The notes under the pieces are model-generated. The model made no database searches and was not told the DNA's origin. It saw nothing but the letters and a program-made list of their open reading frames with translations. Shown in pieces: positions 17,241 through 25,906 of a DNA stretch of 64,000 nucleotides. The position numbers and the translations under genes were made by a program. The DNA is from Enterococcus termitis. Lineage in GTDB: Bacteria > Bacillota > Bacilli > Lactobacillales > Enterococcaceae. The stretch covers positions 62,001 through 126,000 of the forward strand of contig NZ_MIJY01000045.1 of NCBI RefSeq assembly GCF_001730305.1, given 5' to 3'. How positions within the stretch are numbered: position 1 is the stretch's first letter; every line of letters starts with the position of its first letter.

Positions 17241-18422
17241 CTATTTACCATAAACCTGGTCTAATGCTTGTTGAATATCCTCAACAATTGACATCGGTTC
17301 TTCTAAACCAACATACATCCGAATATGTGCGGGAGACAGTCCGCGTTTTTTCACAGCATCCAAGTTATTTCCTTTAACGACTGGTAGTGCTAGACTTTCG
17401 AAGCCTCCCCAGCTAACACCAATAGTTACAATTTCTAATGCATTGACAAATGCTTTAAGGCGCGTAAAATCGGTATCTTCTAAATCAATGGCAAACAATG
17501 AACCATAGCCGCTTAAATATTTATCCGCAAGTTCCTTTTGTTCACCAACAGCTAAATAAGGATGATGAATTTTACTGATTCGAGGATCTTCTTTTAAATG
17601 ATCTAAAACAGTTTGGATCGCATGAGTCTGATGAGCCATACGTACAGGTAATGTTCTCAAACCTCGAATGGCTAGCCACGAATTAAAGGGACTGTTGACT
17701 GCACCAAGCGATTGATGTCCATTTTCAAAAATCTCATCAACTAACTTTTCTTCGCCTATAACAGCCCCTGCGACAATATCAGAATGACCACCGATATACT
17801 TTGAGCAAGAGTGGATCACAATATCCACACCATAATCTAATGGATGCTGAAATAAAGGGGATGCCCAAGTATTATCGATGACAGTACGTATATTCTGTTT
17901 TTGAGCCATTGCAGTAATTTTTTCTAAATCCAACAGTTCAAATTTTTGAGAAGAAGGACTTTCAAAATAAATCACTTTGGTATTAGACTGAATATGAGCT
18001 TCGATTTCAGCAGTTGTTGAGACATCTATTTTGGTTAATGTTACACCAAATTTTTCCATATATTGGATAAAGGACAGTGATTCACCGTATATCGTATTGA
18101 CCATCAAAACATGGTCACCTTGTGATAGGAGCGTAAACATGGTTGCGGAAATAGCGCCCATACCTGATGAAAATACTTTGCACTTTGCTCCTCTTTCAAG
18201 TCGAGCAATCTTTTTTTCCAGTATTTCAGTTGTTGGATTCGTTCCTCGAGTGTAGACATAGTTATTCTTTTCATCTGCACTTACAGCGATAAACTCTTCA
18301 TAGGTTGGAAAAGAAAAGGAAGACGTTTGAACTATTTCGGGAGCCATCGAGTGATAGCTTTTTTCAGTCTGTTTTTCTACTTCACAGCAAATATTTTCAT
18401 CATATTCATTTTTCATCATCAT
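17241..18422 (-). CDS. Cys/Met-metabolism PLP-dependent enzyme (methionine gamma-lyase / cystathionine lyase type)
   Basis: A 393-residue fold-type I PLP enzyme. It carries YTRGTNPTTEILEKKIARLE (YxRxxNPT motif binding the neighbouring subunit's PLP phosphate), SSGMGAISATMF, the Asp in DNTWASPLFQHP, and the Schiff-base Lys in HSCSKYIGGHSD (about residue 208). C-terminal SWGGFESLALP and RMYVGLEEP hold the carboxylate-binding Arg. It cleaves C-S bonds of sulfur amino acids or does gamma-replacement; the exact reaction cannot be read. It is co-oriented with the PTS IIC upstream, separated by a foldback repeat whose edge lies beside its ribosome site (AAGGAG). The sugar-PTS and C-S lyase pairing is unusual. 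Confidence 0.88.
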   Translation of the reverse strand: MMMKNEYDENICCEVEKQTEKSYHSMAPEIVQTSSFSFPTYEEFIAVSADEKNNYVYTRGTNPTTEILEKKIARLERGAKCKVFSSGMGAISATMFTLLSQGDHVLMVNTIYGESLSFIQYMEKFGVTLTKIDVSTTAEIEAHIQSNTKVIYFESPSSQKFELLDLEKITAMAQKQNIRTVIDNTWASPLFQHPLDYGVDIVIHSCSKYIGGHSDIVAGAVIGEEKLVDEIFENGHQSLGAVNSPFNSWLAIRGLRTLPVRMAHQTHAIQTVLDHLKEDPRISKIHHPYLAVGEQKELADKYLSGYGSLFAIDLEDTDFTRLKAFVNALEIVTIGVSWGGFESLALPVVKGNNLDAVKKRGLSPAHIRMYVGLEEPMSIVEDIQQALDQVYGK

Positions 18423-18431
18423 TTTCTCCTT

Positions 18432-18550
18432 AAGTTTTAAAGCTGAACGAACTCGTTTAGCACTGACTGAAAAATAGACAAAATTGATGGAGACATTTTT
18501 TGGCTCATTCTATTTTTGTCTTTTTTCCGAAGTGCCAGCTCGTGAAGCTA
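18432..18550 (-). repeat. Foldback repeat, family A copy 1 (EFAR/MITE-like)
   Basis: The reverse complement is clearly homologous to 21841-21954. Both contain AAAAATAGAATGAGCCAAA, then a CTATTTTTC-type arm, a CAGTCAG(T/A)GCT box and closing arms that pair with the other end. Copy 1 sits between the PTS IIC stop and the PLP-enzyme ribosome site, inside a likely operon, so it may act as an attenuator or processing site. Confidence 0.75.
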
Positions 18551-18552
18551 GA

Positions 18553-19860
18553 TTATAGTGTGTCGGGTATTTCATGAAGCTCTTCTTTTTTGTACTGATT
18601 GTCTAATGCTTTAACGAAAGGATAGTAAATAGCTACCGAAGCAATCACCGCTATGATTTGGGTAACAGCTCCTTGCCATTGTCCCACTAGAAAACCAGAA
18701 AAAATAAAGGGAGTAGCCCATGGTGCTTGAATACTCGTAAACATCGGCATAAAACCGACCTTCATTGATAATAAGGCAATCAATACAGAAACAATCGGAG
18801 CAATGGTGATTGGAATCAGGATCAATGGATTAAAAATAACTGGAAGACCAAAGATCAAAGGTTCATTAATATTGAAAAAAGCAGGGACAAATGAGATTTT
18901 TGACATAGCCTTCATTCGTGATGAGCGGGCAACAATTGCCATTGCAATCGCTAAACCGATCGTACATCCAGCGCCGCCGATCGTAGCGAATTGATCCAAC
19001 ATCTGAACTGTTCCAAAATTACCTGTTTGAGTGGTAAGTTGACCTAATTCTGCTAAGGCCTGATTTTTATCTGCATTAGCGTATAGGATTGGATAAAGCA
19101 TAGAGTTGATCACAGTTGGATGGATACCAAACCACCACAGTAAACCATTCAAACCAGCGACTAAAACAATCGCAAAAGGAGTTCCGATGATTCCTTGAAG
19201 TGGTGCTTGAATCAATGTATAAATTAATTGCGGGAATGACTCTGAAAAGACCACGCCAACACCATTTATGACTAAAGAAACAGCTACAATAAAGATTCCT
19301 GGAATCAATGCGCTAAATGCTTGACTGACCATCGTAGGGACACTTTCGGGCATGCGGATAATCAGCTTTTTTTTCAAACAAAAACGTGTCAACTCAACAG
19401 AAATGATGGACATGATAATAGCGGTAATAACGCCTTGTGTTCCTAACCAATCAAAAGATAGAACTTTATTCACGACTTCACCTGTTTCAGTTGTAACACT
19501 TTTAGGTAAAACCACCACATAAGCCACAATTCCCAAAACGAGTGAGGTCAATTTGTCCATACTATAGCTTTCTGCTAATTTATAAGACATTGTTCCAGCA
19601 AAAATGATTCCCATCATATTAAACGTTGCTCTATATGCTGGTGAAATGAAATTCATCCACTCTGAACCAAAAATACCTGCCATAAACTCTTCATATCCTG
19701 GAACAGGAAAATCTGTGATCAGCATGAAAATCGATCCGATGATCGTCAATGGTATAATGGCAAAAAAACCATTCCGTAATGCTTGAAAGTACCTTAGATT
19801 TGTAATTTTTGACACTTTTGGAACCAAAGATGACTCGACCCAACTAGTCATTTTTTCCAT
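18553..19860 (-). CDS. PTS cellobiose/lactose-family EIIC permease
   Basis: About 435 residues from the ATG at 19860, which has GGAGGAG seven bases upstream; an in-frame start at 19896 is less likely. Typical CelB-type EIIC: an N-terminal amphipathic segment (VPKVSKITNLRYFQALRNGFF), about ten hydrophobic segments and PAFFNINEPLIFGLPVIFNP (sugar-site loop). No EIIA or EIIB is adjacent. It is divergent from an RpiR regulator, and the shared intergenic region has an 11-bp inverted repeat. A weak cre-like GAAAGCGTTTT lies upstream (about 19906-19916). The PLP lyase follows it. Confidence 0.88.
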   Translation of the reverse strand: MEKMTSWVESSLVPKVSKITNLRYFQALRNGFFAIIPLTIIGSIFMLITDFPVPGYEEFMAGIFGSEWMNFISPAYRATFNMMGIIFAGTMSYKLAESYSMDKLTSLVLGIVAYVVVLPKSVTTETGEVVNKVLSFDWLGTQGVITAIIMSIISVELTRFCLKKKLIIRMPESVPTMVSQAFSALIPGIFIVAVSLVINGVGVVFSESFPQLIYTLIQAPLQGIIGTPFAIVLVAGLNGLLWWFGIHPTVINSMLYPILYANADKNQALAELGQLTTQTGNFGTVQMLDQFATIGGAGCTIGLAIAMAIVARSSRMKAMSKISFVPAFFNINEPLIFGLPVIFNPLILIPITIAPIVSVLIALLSMKVGFMPMFTSIQAPWATPFIFSGFLVGQWQGAVTQIIAVIASVAIYYPFVKALDNQYKKEELHEIPDTL

Positions 19861-19944
19861 TTTTATCTCCTCCAACAATCTATTTGTTATAAGCACATCT
19901 TAGTTAAAACGCTTTCTTAAGTAAATAGGAAACACGAATTCTGT

Positions 19945-19997
19945 AACTATGTTTCATAAATAATTGGGATAAGGTATACTTAACGAGAAACATAGTT
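19945..19997. promoter_or_regulatory. Inverted-repeat operator flanking the rpiR promoter
   Basis: AACTATGTTTC (19945-19955) and GAAACATAGTT (19987-19997) are perfect 11-bp inverted repeats 31 bases apart. The rpiR -10 TATACT (19975-19980) lies between them. This is a likely RpiR binding pair controlling both divergent genes. Confidence 0.65.
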
Positions 19998-20025
19998 TCT
20001 TTTCTTACAAACGAAAGGTGAGGTT

Positions 20026-20874
20026 ATGAATTTAATTGAAGAACTGAAGCAGACGGAGAAATTTACTTATAATGAACAATTGATCATTGAATTTATTTTG
20101 GCACATACTGAAAGAGTTCTACATATGTCAATTTATGAATTGGCAACTACAACTAATTCTTCTACATCTACGATTGTCCGTTTGTGCCAAAAGGCAGGAA
20201 ACAGTGGGTTTAAAGAGTTTAAAATCAAACTTTCCAGAGATTTGGAAGTGTACTATCGAAATATTCGCAACATTGATGCGAACATGCCTTTTAACAGAGA
20301 AGATTCTGATAGTATGGTCGCAAATAAAATTGCTCAGCTTACAGAAGAAACCATTTATTCAACACAAACGATTTTAACAGAAAAAGACTTGAATCAAGGG
20401 GTTGATTTACTGTTAAATGCAAAAAATATCATGGCTGTTGGAGTGAGTAATTCCTTTATTCGATTAACTGATTTTCAAACCAAACTTTTGCGCATCAATA
20501 TGTATATTCAGCTTGTTCATTTACAGCCAGAACAATTTTATCTGGCAAATAATGCAACAAAAGAGGATGTTGCGATCATTGTTTCTTATAGTGGAAATAC
20601 AGCAGAAATGGTAAACGAGGCTCAAATTTTTACTAAACGAGGGACACCGATCATTGCAATTACGTCAAATTTAAAAAGTCAGCTGGCTAAGTATGCTACT
20701 GTCGTATATCCGATTCCAAACAATGAAGAAGCGGATTTTAAAGTTTCGACTTTTTCGTCACAAATTGCTATTGAGTACATTTTAAATGTTCTATACTCGT
20801 GTATTTTCAATCGCAATTTCGAAAAAAATTATACTTCATTGAAGAATACGCCGATTTCTATCTTGAAGTTTTGA
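20026..20874 (+). CDS. RpiR/MurR-family regulator with SIS domain
   Basis: 282 residues. The N-terminal HTH_6 domain (about 1-75) carries SIYELATTTNSSTSTIVRLCQKAGNSGFKEFKIKLS, the characteristic RpiR recognition helix. A SIS sugar-isomerase-like domain (about 115-255) carries VAIIVSYSGNTAEMVNEAQIFTKRGTPIIAITS. Such regulators sense sugar phosphates. It is divergent from the PTS IIC-PLP lyase operon and very probably controls it through the inverted repeat between them. AAAGGTGAGG precedes the ATG. Confidence 0.9.
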   Translation: MNLIEELKQTEKFTYNEQLIIEFILAHTERVLHMSIYELATTTNSSTSTIVRLCQKAGNSGFKEFKIKLSRDLEVYYRNIRNIDANMPFNREDSDSMVANKIAQLTEETIYSTQTILTEKDLNQGVDLLLNAKNIMAVGVSNSFIRLTDFQTKLLRINMYIQLVHLQPEQFYLANNATKEDVAIIVSYSGNTAEMVNEAQIFTKRGTPIIAITSNLKSQLAKYATVVYPIPNNEEADFKVSTFSSQIAIEYILNVLYSCIFNRNFEKNYTSLKNTPISILKF

Positions 20875-20983
20875 CTATGAGAATGACACAGAAAGGATAT
20901 TTCTATCGAGAGTGTGAGCTTGTAGTCATCGCCAAGATAGTTACTTGATAGGTACATAATAGCCATTTATGCTGTATTATAAC

Positions 20984-21718
20984 TCAATAAAAATCAGAAT
21001 CAGGAAAATCTTCAAAAAAATTAGGCTCTAAAAACTGAATCAATGCATAAATATATTTCGTAGAAATCATTTGCCGTTTCAATAATTCATTCAAAGAACG
21101 TAAGGATTGCTCGGCAAGTTCAATCATTCGTTTAGGAGAATCAGCGTGAAATTGAGCTAGGATTTCCCGAACCTCATCTAATGACCAAGTAGAGGCACGA
21201 ATCATGCGAATGAATAATAATTGCTGGATCGCGTGTTCATCAAACATTCGATAGTTACTTTCTGGATCACGAGGAACTTCAAGAAGTTGTTCTTTGGTCC
21301 AGTGTCGAATAGCTGTTTCTGTGATGGCTAAACGTTCAGCGGTTTCGCCGATCGTTAACCAACCGCGTTTTGGCATTTGTGTGATGTCTTGCCATTCTTC
21401 TTCGTGAAGGAGGGCTAAGGTTTGGTCGGATATTTTTTTTCGTTGATGCAATTTGACTTGTTCATCATTGAGTAACCAAAAAGCGGCAGAATAATTACCA
21501 GCTTGAATAGCTGTCATGATTTTTTGAGTTACGTGATAGCCATAAGTGATCGTTGTTGTTCTAATTGCCCGAAAATAGTGAAGACTTTCTTCCGTATAAA
21601 GCCGATAACCACTGTTGCTTCTCTTGGGTAAGGGAAGTAACAGCTTTTTTTCATAGTGCCGTAACAAGCTTGTACTAATATTTAATTCTCTTGCGATTTC
21701 AATTGGCTTAAACAGCAT
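20984..21718 (-). CDS. Regulator with two MerR-type DNA-binding domains
   Basis: About 244 residues from the ATG at 21718 (GGAGG eight bases upstream). Two MerR winged-helix units are visible: residues about 5-70 (FKPIEIARELNISTSLLRHYE, SGYRLYTEESLHYFRAIR) and about 120-190 (LTIGETAERLAITETAIRHWT, SNYRMFDEHAIQQLLFIRMIR). A short helical tail follows and no cysteine-rich metal site is present. One polypeptide with tandem MerR heads is uncommon and could bind a pseudo-symmetric operator as a monomer. It is divergent from the UvrA-like gene across a repeat-rich region, but a regulatory link is not shown. Confidence 0.8.
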   Translation of the reverse strand: MLFKPIEIARELNISTSLLRHYEKKLLLPLPKRSNSGYRLYTEESLHYFRAIRTTTITYGYHVTQKIMTAIQAGNYSAAFWLLNDEQVKLHQRKKISDQTLALLHEEEWQDITQMPKRGWLTIGETAERLAITETAIRHWTKEQLLEVPRDPESNYRMFDEHAIQQLLFIRMIRASTWSLDEVREILAQFHADSPKRMIELAEQSLRSLNELLKRQMISTKYIYALIQFLEPNFFEDFPDSDFY

Positions 21719-21840
21719 GAACAATTCCTCCGGATGACAATGTTTTCTCTTATTATAATTGATTTAAAGCAGAATACAATCTAAAACCTTAGAACTTGCA
21801 TGAATGTGCTACGATAGGGTTAGTCTGGTGATATCCAGCT

Positions 21841-21954
21841 ACTCGGGCTAGCTCTTCAGGAAAAAGATAAAAATAGAATGAGCCAAAGAGCGACTCAGTC
21901 GATTTTTCCTATTTTCCAGTCAGAGCTACACGAGCCCGCTGCGCTTTTAACTGT
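21841..21954. repeat. Foldback repeat, family A copy 2, with 9-bp flanking direct repeats
   Basis: The arms CGGGCT..AGCTCT and AGAGCTACACGAGCCCG pair, and GGAAAAAGATAAAAATAG pairs with GATTTTTCCTATTTTCC. TATCCAGCT occurs on both sides (21832-21840 and 21955-21963), as expected for a target-site duplication of a MITE-like insertion. It is homologous to 18432-18550 in reverse orientation. Confidence 0.75.
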
Positions 21955-21972
21955 TATCCAGCTGCACAAATC

Positions 21973-22049
21973 AATCCTTAGGAAAATAGATAAATTGTCA
22001 GTGAAATAAAAAGCATTTCAATGTCAATTTCCTAATTTTCTACAGGATT
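21973..22049. repeat. Second foldback element (about 35-bp arms)
   Basis: AATCCT...GAAAAT...AAATTG...TGAAAT at 21973-22007 pairs with ATTTCA...CAATTT...ATTTTC...AGGATT at 22015-22049. The sequence is unrelated to family A. It lies between family A copy 2 and the duplicated leader, and could terminate transcription entering from either side. Confidence 0.7.
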
Positions 22050-22052
22050 AAC

Positions 22053-22148
22053 CGATTTGTTACGCTTTTGCTGTGAAAACACAGTGAATAGAGTGAACTG
22101 ATGTTGAACAGTACAAGACTTTCGCAGAAAGTGTTGATCATTTTTATT
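22053..22148 (+). repeat. Duplicated leader, copy 2 (upstream of the UvrA-like gene)
   Basis: This 96-base segment is near-identical (one substitution, one indel) to the reverse complement of 8282-8376. It ends seven bases before AAGGAGG of the UvrA-like gene. Hairpins CTGTG(aaaa)CACAG and ACTTTC(gca)GAAAGT are conserved. Confidence 0.9.
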
Positions 22149-22163
22149 TTAAGGAGGATTTTT

Positions 22164-24386
22164 ATGACAGAATATGTAACGATCAATGGGGCGAGAGAGA
22201 ATAATTTGAAAAATGTTTCTGTAAAAATACCGAAACGAAAAATCACTGTTTTTACAGGAGTGTCAGGTTCAGGAAAATCTTCGATTGTTTTTGAAACAAT
22301 AGCCAATGAATCTCAACGGCAGTTGAATGAAACTTTTAGCGCCTTTATCCAAAACTTTCTGCCGAAGTACCAACAACCAGACGTAGACAGTATTGAAAAT
22401 TTATCCACTTCAGTGGTCATCAATCAAAAACGTCTCGGAGGAAATTCTCGTTCAACGTTAGGAACGATCACGGATATCAATCCATTATTGCGGGTGCTCT
22501 TTTCAAGATTTGGTCAACCAAGTATTGGAACAGCCAATTATTTTTCGTTTAATGACCAAGCCGGGATGTGTCTTGAATGTCAAGGTATCGGCAAAACGGT
22601 ACGTATCGATGAAGAGAAATTTTTGGATCGTTCGCAGTCTCTAAATAGTGGAGCTATTCAGTTTTCGGCGTTTAAAAATACTGAGTGGTATATGAAAGGC
22701 TACTTAGATTCAGGACTTTTTGATAATGATAAAAAAATTGAGGATTACACGGAACAAGAATTAGAAACATTGCTTTATGGAAAAGATTTCAAAGTGAAGA
22801 TCGATGGGGTTAATTTAAGTTACGAAGGACTATTTACTAAATTTAATCGTCTATATCTACAAAAAGAAGGAGAAATTTCTCCAAGAACCCAAAAGCTGAT
22901 CAATGAATATACACAAGAAGCTTGTTGTCCGACTTGTGATGGGAAACGTTTATCCCAAGCTTCCTTAGCTGTAAAAGTCGGAGACTATTCGATTGCTGAT
23001 TTTACATCGATGGAACTTGGAACGATGCTCGAAGTGCTGGACACATTAGATGTTCCTAATGCTCAACCTATTATTAAAAATTTGAAAGAAAAAATCAGTC
23101 ATTTAGTTGAAATCGGCTTAGGCTATTTAAGTTTAGAACGAGAAACGACTACCTTATCTGGCGGTGAATCGCAGCGTGTGAAGATGGTCAAGCATTTAAA
23201 CAATAGTTTGGTAGATTTGATTTATATCTTTGATGAACCCAGTATTGGGCTGCATCCCAGAGATGTGCATCGGTTAAATGAATTGTTGTTTAAGCTGAGA
23301 GATAAAGGCAATACTGTGATTGTGATTGAACATGATCCAGATGTGATCAAAATTGCCGATCATGTAATCGAGGTTGGGCCGCAAGCTGGAAAACATGGTG
23401 GGAACATCATGTTTGAAGGAACCTATCAAGAATTACTTGCATCAGATACGCTAACTGGAAACTTTTTGAACAATCAAACCGTATTAAAAAGCGAAGTTCG
23501 ACCTGCGAAAGAATTTTACCAAGGACGTTCTTCAACCATGCACAATTTAAAAAACAGTACACTGCGGATTCCTAAAAAAACATTGACGATGATCACAGGT
23601 GTAGCAGGTTCAGGGAAAAGTACCTTAGTCAAAGATTCCTTTTTAGCGGAGTATCCCGAAGCAATCGTGATCGATCAAGCTGCCGCACAAACGAATTCAC
23701 GTTCCAATCCCGCGACGTATATTGGCATCATGGATAACATTAGAAAACTATTCGGCAAAGCAAACGATGTGTCACCATCCTTATTTAGTTACAATTCCAA
23801 GGGTGGTTGTGAGAATTGTAAAGGACAAGGGTTTATCGAGACAAATTTAGCCTTTATGGAAGCGATCAAAAGTGAATGTGATGTCTGTCACGGCAAGCGC
23901 TATAAACAAGAAGTTTTAGCGTATCAGTTCCAAGGGAAAAACATCACGGAAGTACTAGCGTTAACAGTGGAAGATGCGTTGGACTTCTTCCAAGAGTCAG
24001 CGATTTTAAAGAAAATCAACGCTATGGATCAAGTTGGATTGAGCTATTTAACGTTGGGACAACCGATGAACACCTTATCAGGCGGTGAATGTCAGCGCAT
24101 GAAATTAGCTAGTGAGTTTTACAAAAAAGGCAGTATTTATGTCTTGGATGAGCCATCTACTGGATTACATTTATCTGATATTGAGCATTTACTTCAAATT
24201 ATGAATCATTTAGTAGATCAAGGAAATACGGTGGTGGTAATCGAGCATCATGTTGATTTGATCAAGCAAGGAGATTGGATCGTAGATATTGGACCAGATG
24301 GTGGCAATCAAGGTGGAGAAATTGTTTTTGAAGGGGAACCGGGAGCAATAAAAGATAGTCGTTCGATTACAGGGAAGTATATCTAA
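22164..24386 (+). CDS. UvrA-like ABC ATPase (UvrA2/DrrC-type paralog)
   Basis: 740 residues from the ATG at 22164 (AAGGAGG seven bases upstream). Two ABC modules: Walker A GVSGSGKSS (about 32-40) and GVAGSGKST; signatures LSGGESQRV and LSGGECQRM; Walker B YIFDEPSIGLHP and YVLDEPSTGLHL. CxxC zinc motifs of the UvrA fold are present (CLECQGIG, CCPTCDGK, CENCKGQG, CDVCHGKR). It is about 200 residues shorter than excision-repair UvrA and lacks the UvrB-binding insert, placing it in the paralog group linked to drug or cell-envelope-antibiotic tolerance. Its leader is shared with lemA-TPM, which points to an envelope-stress signal. Confidence 0.88.
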   Translation: MTEYVTINGARENNLKNVSVKIPKRKITVFTGVSGSGKSSIVFETIANESQRQLNETFSAFIQNFLPKYQQPDVDSIENLSTSVVINQKRLGGNSRSTLGTITDINPLLRVLFSRFGQPSIGTANYFSFNDQAGMCLECQGIGKTVRIDEEKFLDRSQSLNSGAIQFSAFKNTEWYMKGYLDSGLFDNDKKIEDYTEQELETLLYGKDFKVKIDGVNLSYEGLFTKFNRLYLQKEGEISPRTQKLINEYTQEACCPTCDGKRLSQASLAVKVGDYSIADFTSMELGTMLEVLDTLDVPNAQPIIKNLKEKISHLVEIGLGYLSLERETTTLSGGESQRVKMVKHLNNSLVDLIYIFDEPSIGLHPRDVHRLNELLFKLRDKGNTVIVIEHDPDVIKIADHVIEVGPQAGKHGGNIMFEGTYQELLASDTLTGNFLNNQTVLKSEVRPAKEFYQGRSSTMHNLKNSTLRIPKKTLTMITGVAGSGKSTLVKDSFLAEYPEAIVIDQAAAQTNSRSNPATYIGIMDNIRKLFGKANDVSPSLFSYNSKGGCENCKGQGFIETNLAFMEAIKSECDVCHGKRYKQEVLAYQFQGKNITEVLALTVEDALDFFQESAILKKINAMDQVGLSYLTLGQPMNTLSGGECQRMKLASEFYKKGSIYVLDEPSTGLHLSDIEHLLQIMNHLVDQGNTVVVIEHHVDLIKQGDWIVDIGPDGGNQGGEIVFEGEPGAIKDSRSITGKYI

Positions 24387-24390
24387 TTTT

Positions 24391-24436
24391 ATACAAAAAA
24401 GACGATGAGAAATCAATCTCGTCGTCTTTTTTGTAT
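24391..24436. terminator. Bidirectional terminator
   Basis: A near-perfect 20-bp stem (ATACAAAAAAGACGATGAGA and its complement) sits between the convergent UvrA-like and Mga-like genes. Confidence 0.85.
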
Positions 24437-24451
24437 AACGGAATTTAAATT

Positions 24452-25906
24452 TTATCTATATTCGTCTTCATTAGCAATGGAGTCTATAAGCGCAAATATA
24501 TTCTTCCAGTCTCGCTCATTCGGAAGAAAATCCCAAATATAGGTTTTTGAAGCGTGGGGATAGACATGTTTATCAAACTGAATATCCGATAGTAATAAGT
24601 CATAGTGTTTATCATGATCTTGTTGTGTAGTTCCTGTATGAACAATTAAATCGTGGTTTGAGAATTTGATTAACTTTTGACTGAGATATTCTTCGCTAAG
24701 TGGCTCTACAGTACAGATCAATTTTACAGTAATTTCTTTTCTTATCTCCTCTAATTTCAGTGATGAACTAGCAATTAAAAGGATATTGTATAGTAAATAG
24801 TCTTGGTCAAACTGCTTTATAGCCTCTGGGAAAAGATGAAGAATGCTACTCATAATTTGCTGAGACTGTTCAAAAAATATGTAGTTAAGCTCTGAAACAG
24901 AATGAAGCATACTAGCAACATTTAAATGATGAATCGTTAAATCAGGAAAAGCAACTGTATATACATAAGAAGACAACAACCTAAAAATCAATTTAGTTTC
25001 ATCCATAAAGATAAGCTTTTCGTTGCGTAGTTTGTATGCATGAATAATACTGATGGCAAATAAATAAGCGGGAGTTTTCTTGTTTTTGTGCCAATTCACT
25101 CTGATTTCGTAATCAATATGAAGTTCATCAAAAACGGGACTTGAAATTAAGAGCAACGACAAAAATGTCCATTCATTAACATGATACTTGGCAGGAACTT
25201 CTATTGTTATAAATTTTTTCATGTATTGTGAATAACTTTTAATGTAGGGATCGACAATATTTTTATTAGGAGCTGTGGTTATAAAATGCTGATGCTGATA
25301 TCTAATGTGGTTAATTGCTAAGCGATATAGAAATTGGAGTCGTTCAGTATCGGTTAATTGAAAAGATACAGCGCTCATTTTTTCACTGTAAAGAGTTAAG
25401 ATTTCTTCAAATGAAACTGATTTAAATGGCCATTGGGAGCTCTTAATAACCGACCAATAAAAGCGATAAAAAAATTCTCTAATTGCATGTTCAGGTCCTG
25501 AAATAACAAAATTATTCATATTAAGAGTGAGACCATTTTCGTTGAAATATTCCGCGAGGTTTTTTAACTTTCGATAAATTGTGCTAGTGGAGACGTAAAA
25601 GATATCAGCTAAATCTGCCAAAGAATATCCTTGTTCATGAAAAATCAAGTCGATCAAGCGGTAACTGATCGTATCTTTAATAAACAAACTTTCCGTTTCG
25701 CCAATCGAATGTAGGGGTGTTGCTTGTAAAAAAAAGCCCTTATTTTTTTTGCTAATAATTTCAAGGCTATCATTTTGATCATATTTAATTTGTCTTAATA
25801 GATTCAATGTTCGATAGGTCGCATCAGAAGAACATTTTCCGATTTTTGATAATTCCTTTTCTGTAAACCATCGTTCATTATTATAGAGCGTTCGCAGAAA
25901 CAACAA
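24452..25906 (-). CDS. Mga-family helix-turn-helix regulator
   Basis: 484 residues from a TTG at 25906. The frame continues upstream, and an ATT at 25942 preceded by GTGAGGTGAAGG would add 12 residues (xENLLDNQEKRS), giving the usual Mga N terminus; no ATG/GTG/TTG has as good a site. Residues about 10-60 form the first HTH (FTEKELSKIGKCSSDATYRTLNLL), about 85-130 the Mga HTH (YSLADLADIFYVSTSTIYRKLKNLAEYF), then PRD-like helical regions and a C-terminal EIIB-like portion. Mga-type proteins activate surface-protein genes. It is divergent from the WxL island, its probable target. Confidence 0.8.
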   Translation of the reverse strand: MLFLRTLYNNERWFTEKELSKIGKCSSDATYRTLNLLRQIKYDQNDSLEIISKKNKGFFLQATPLHSIGETESLFIKDTISYRLIDLIFHEQGYSLADLADIFYVSTSTIYRKLKNLAEYFNENGLTLNMNNFVISGPEHAIREFFYRFYWSVIKSSQWPFKSVSFEEILTLYSEKMSAVSFQLTDTERLQFLYRLAINHIRYQHQHFITTAPNKNIVDPYIKSYSQYMKKFITIEVPAKYHVNEWTFLSLLLISSPVFDELHIDYEIRVNWHKNKKTPAYLFAISIIHAYKLRNEKLIFMDETKLIFRLLSSYVYTVAFPDLTIHHLNVASMLHSVSELNYIFFEQSQQIMSSILHLFPEAIKQFDQDYLLYNILLIASSSLKLEEIRKEITVKLICTVEPLSEEYLSQKLIKFSNHDLIVHTGTTQQDHDKHYDLLLSDIQFDKHVYPHASKTYIWDFLPNERDWKNIFALIDSIANEDEYR

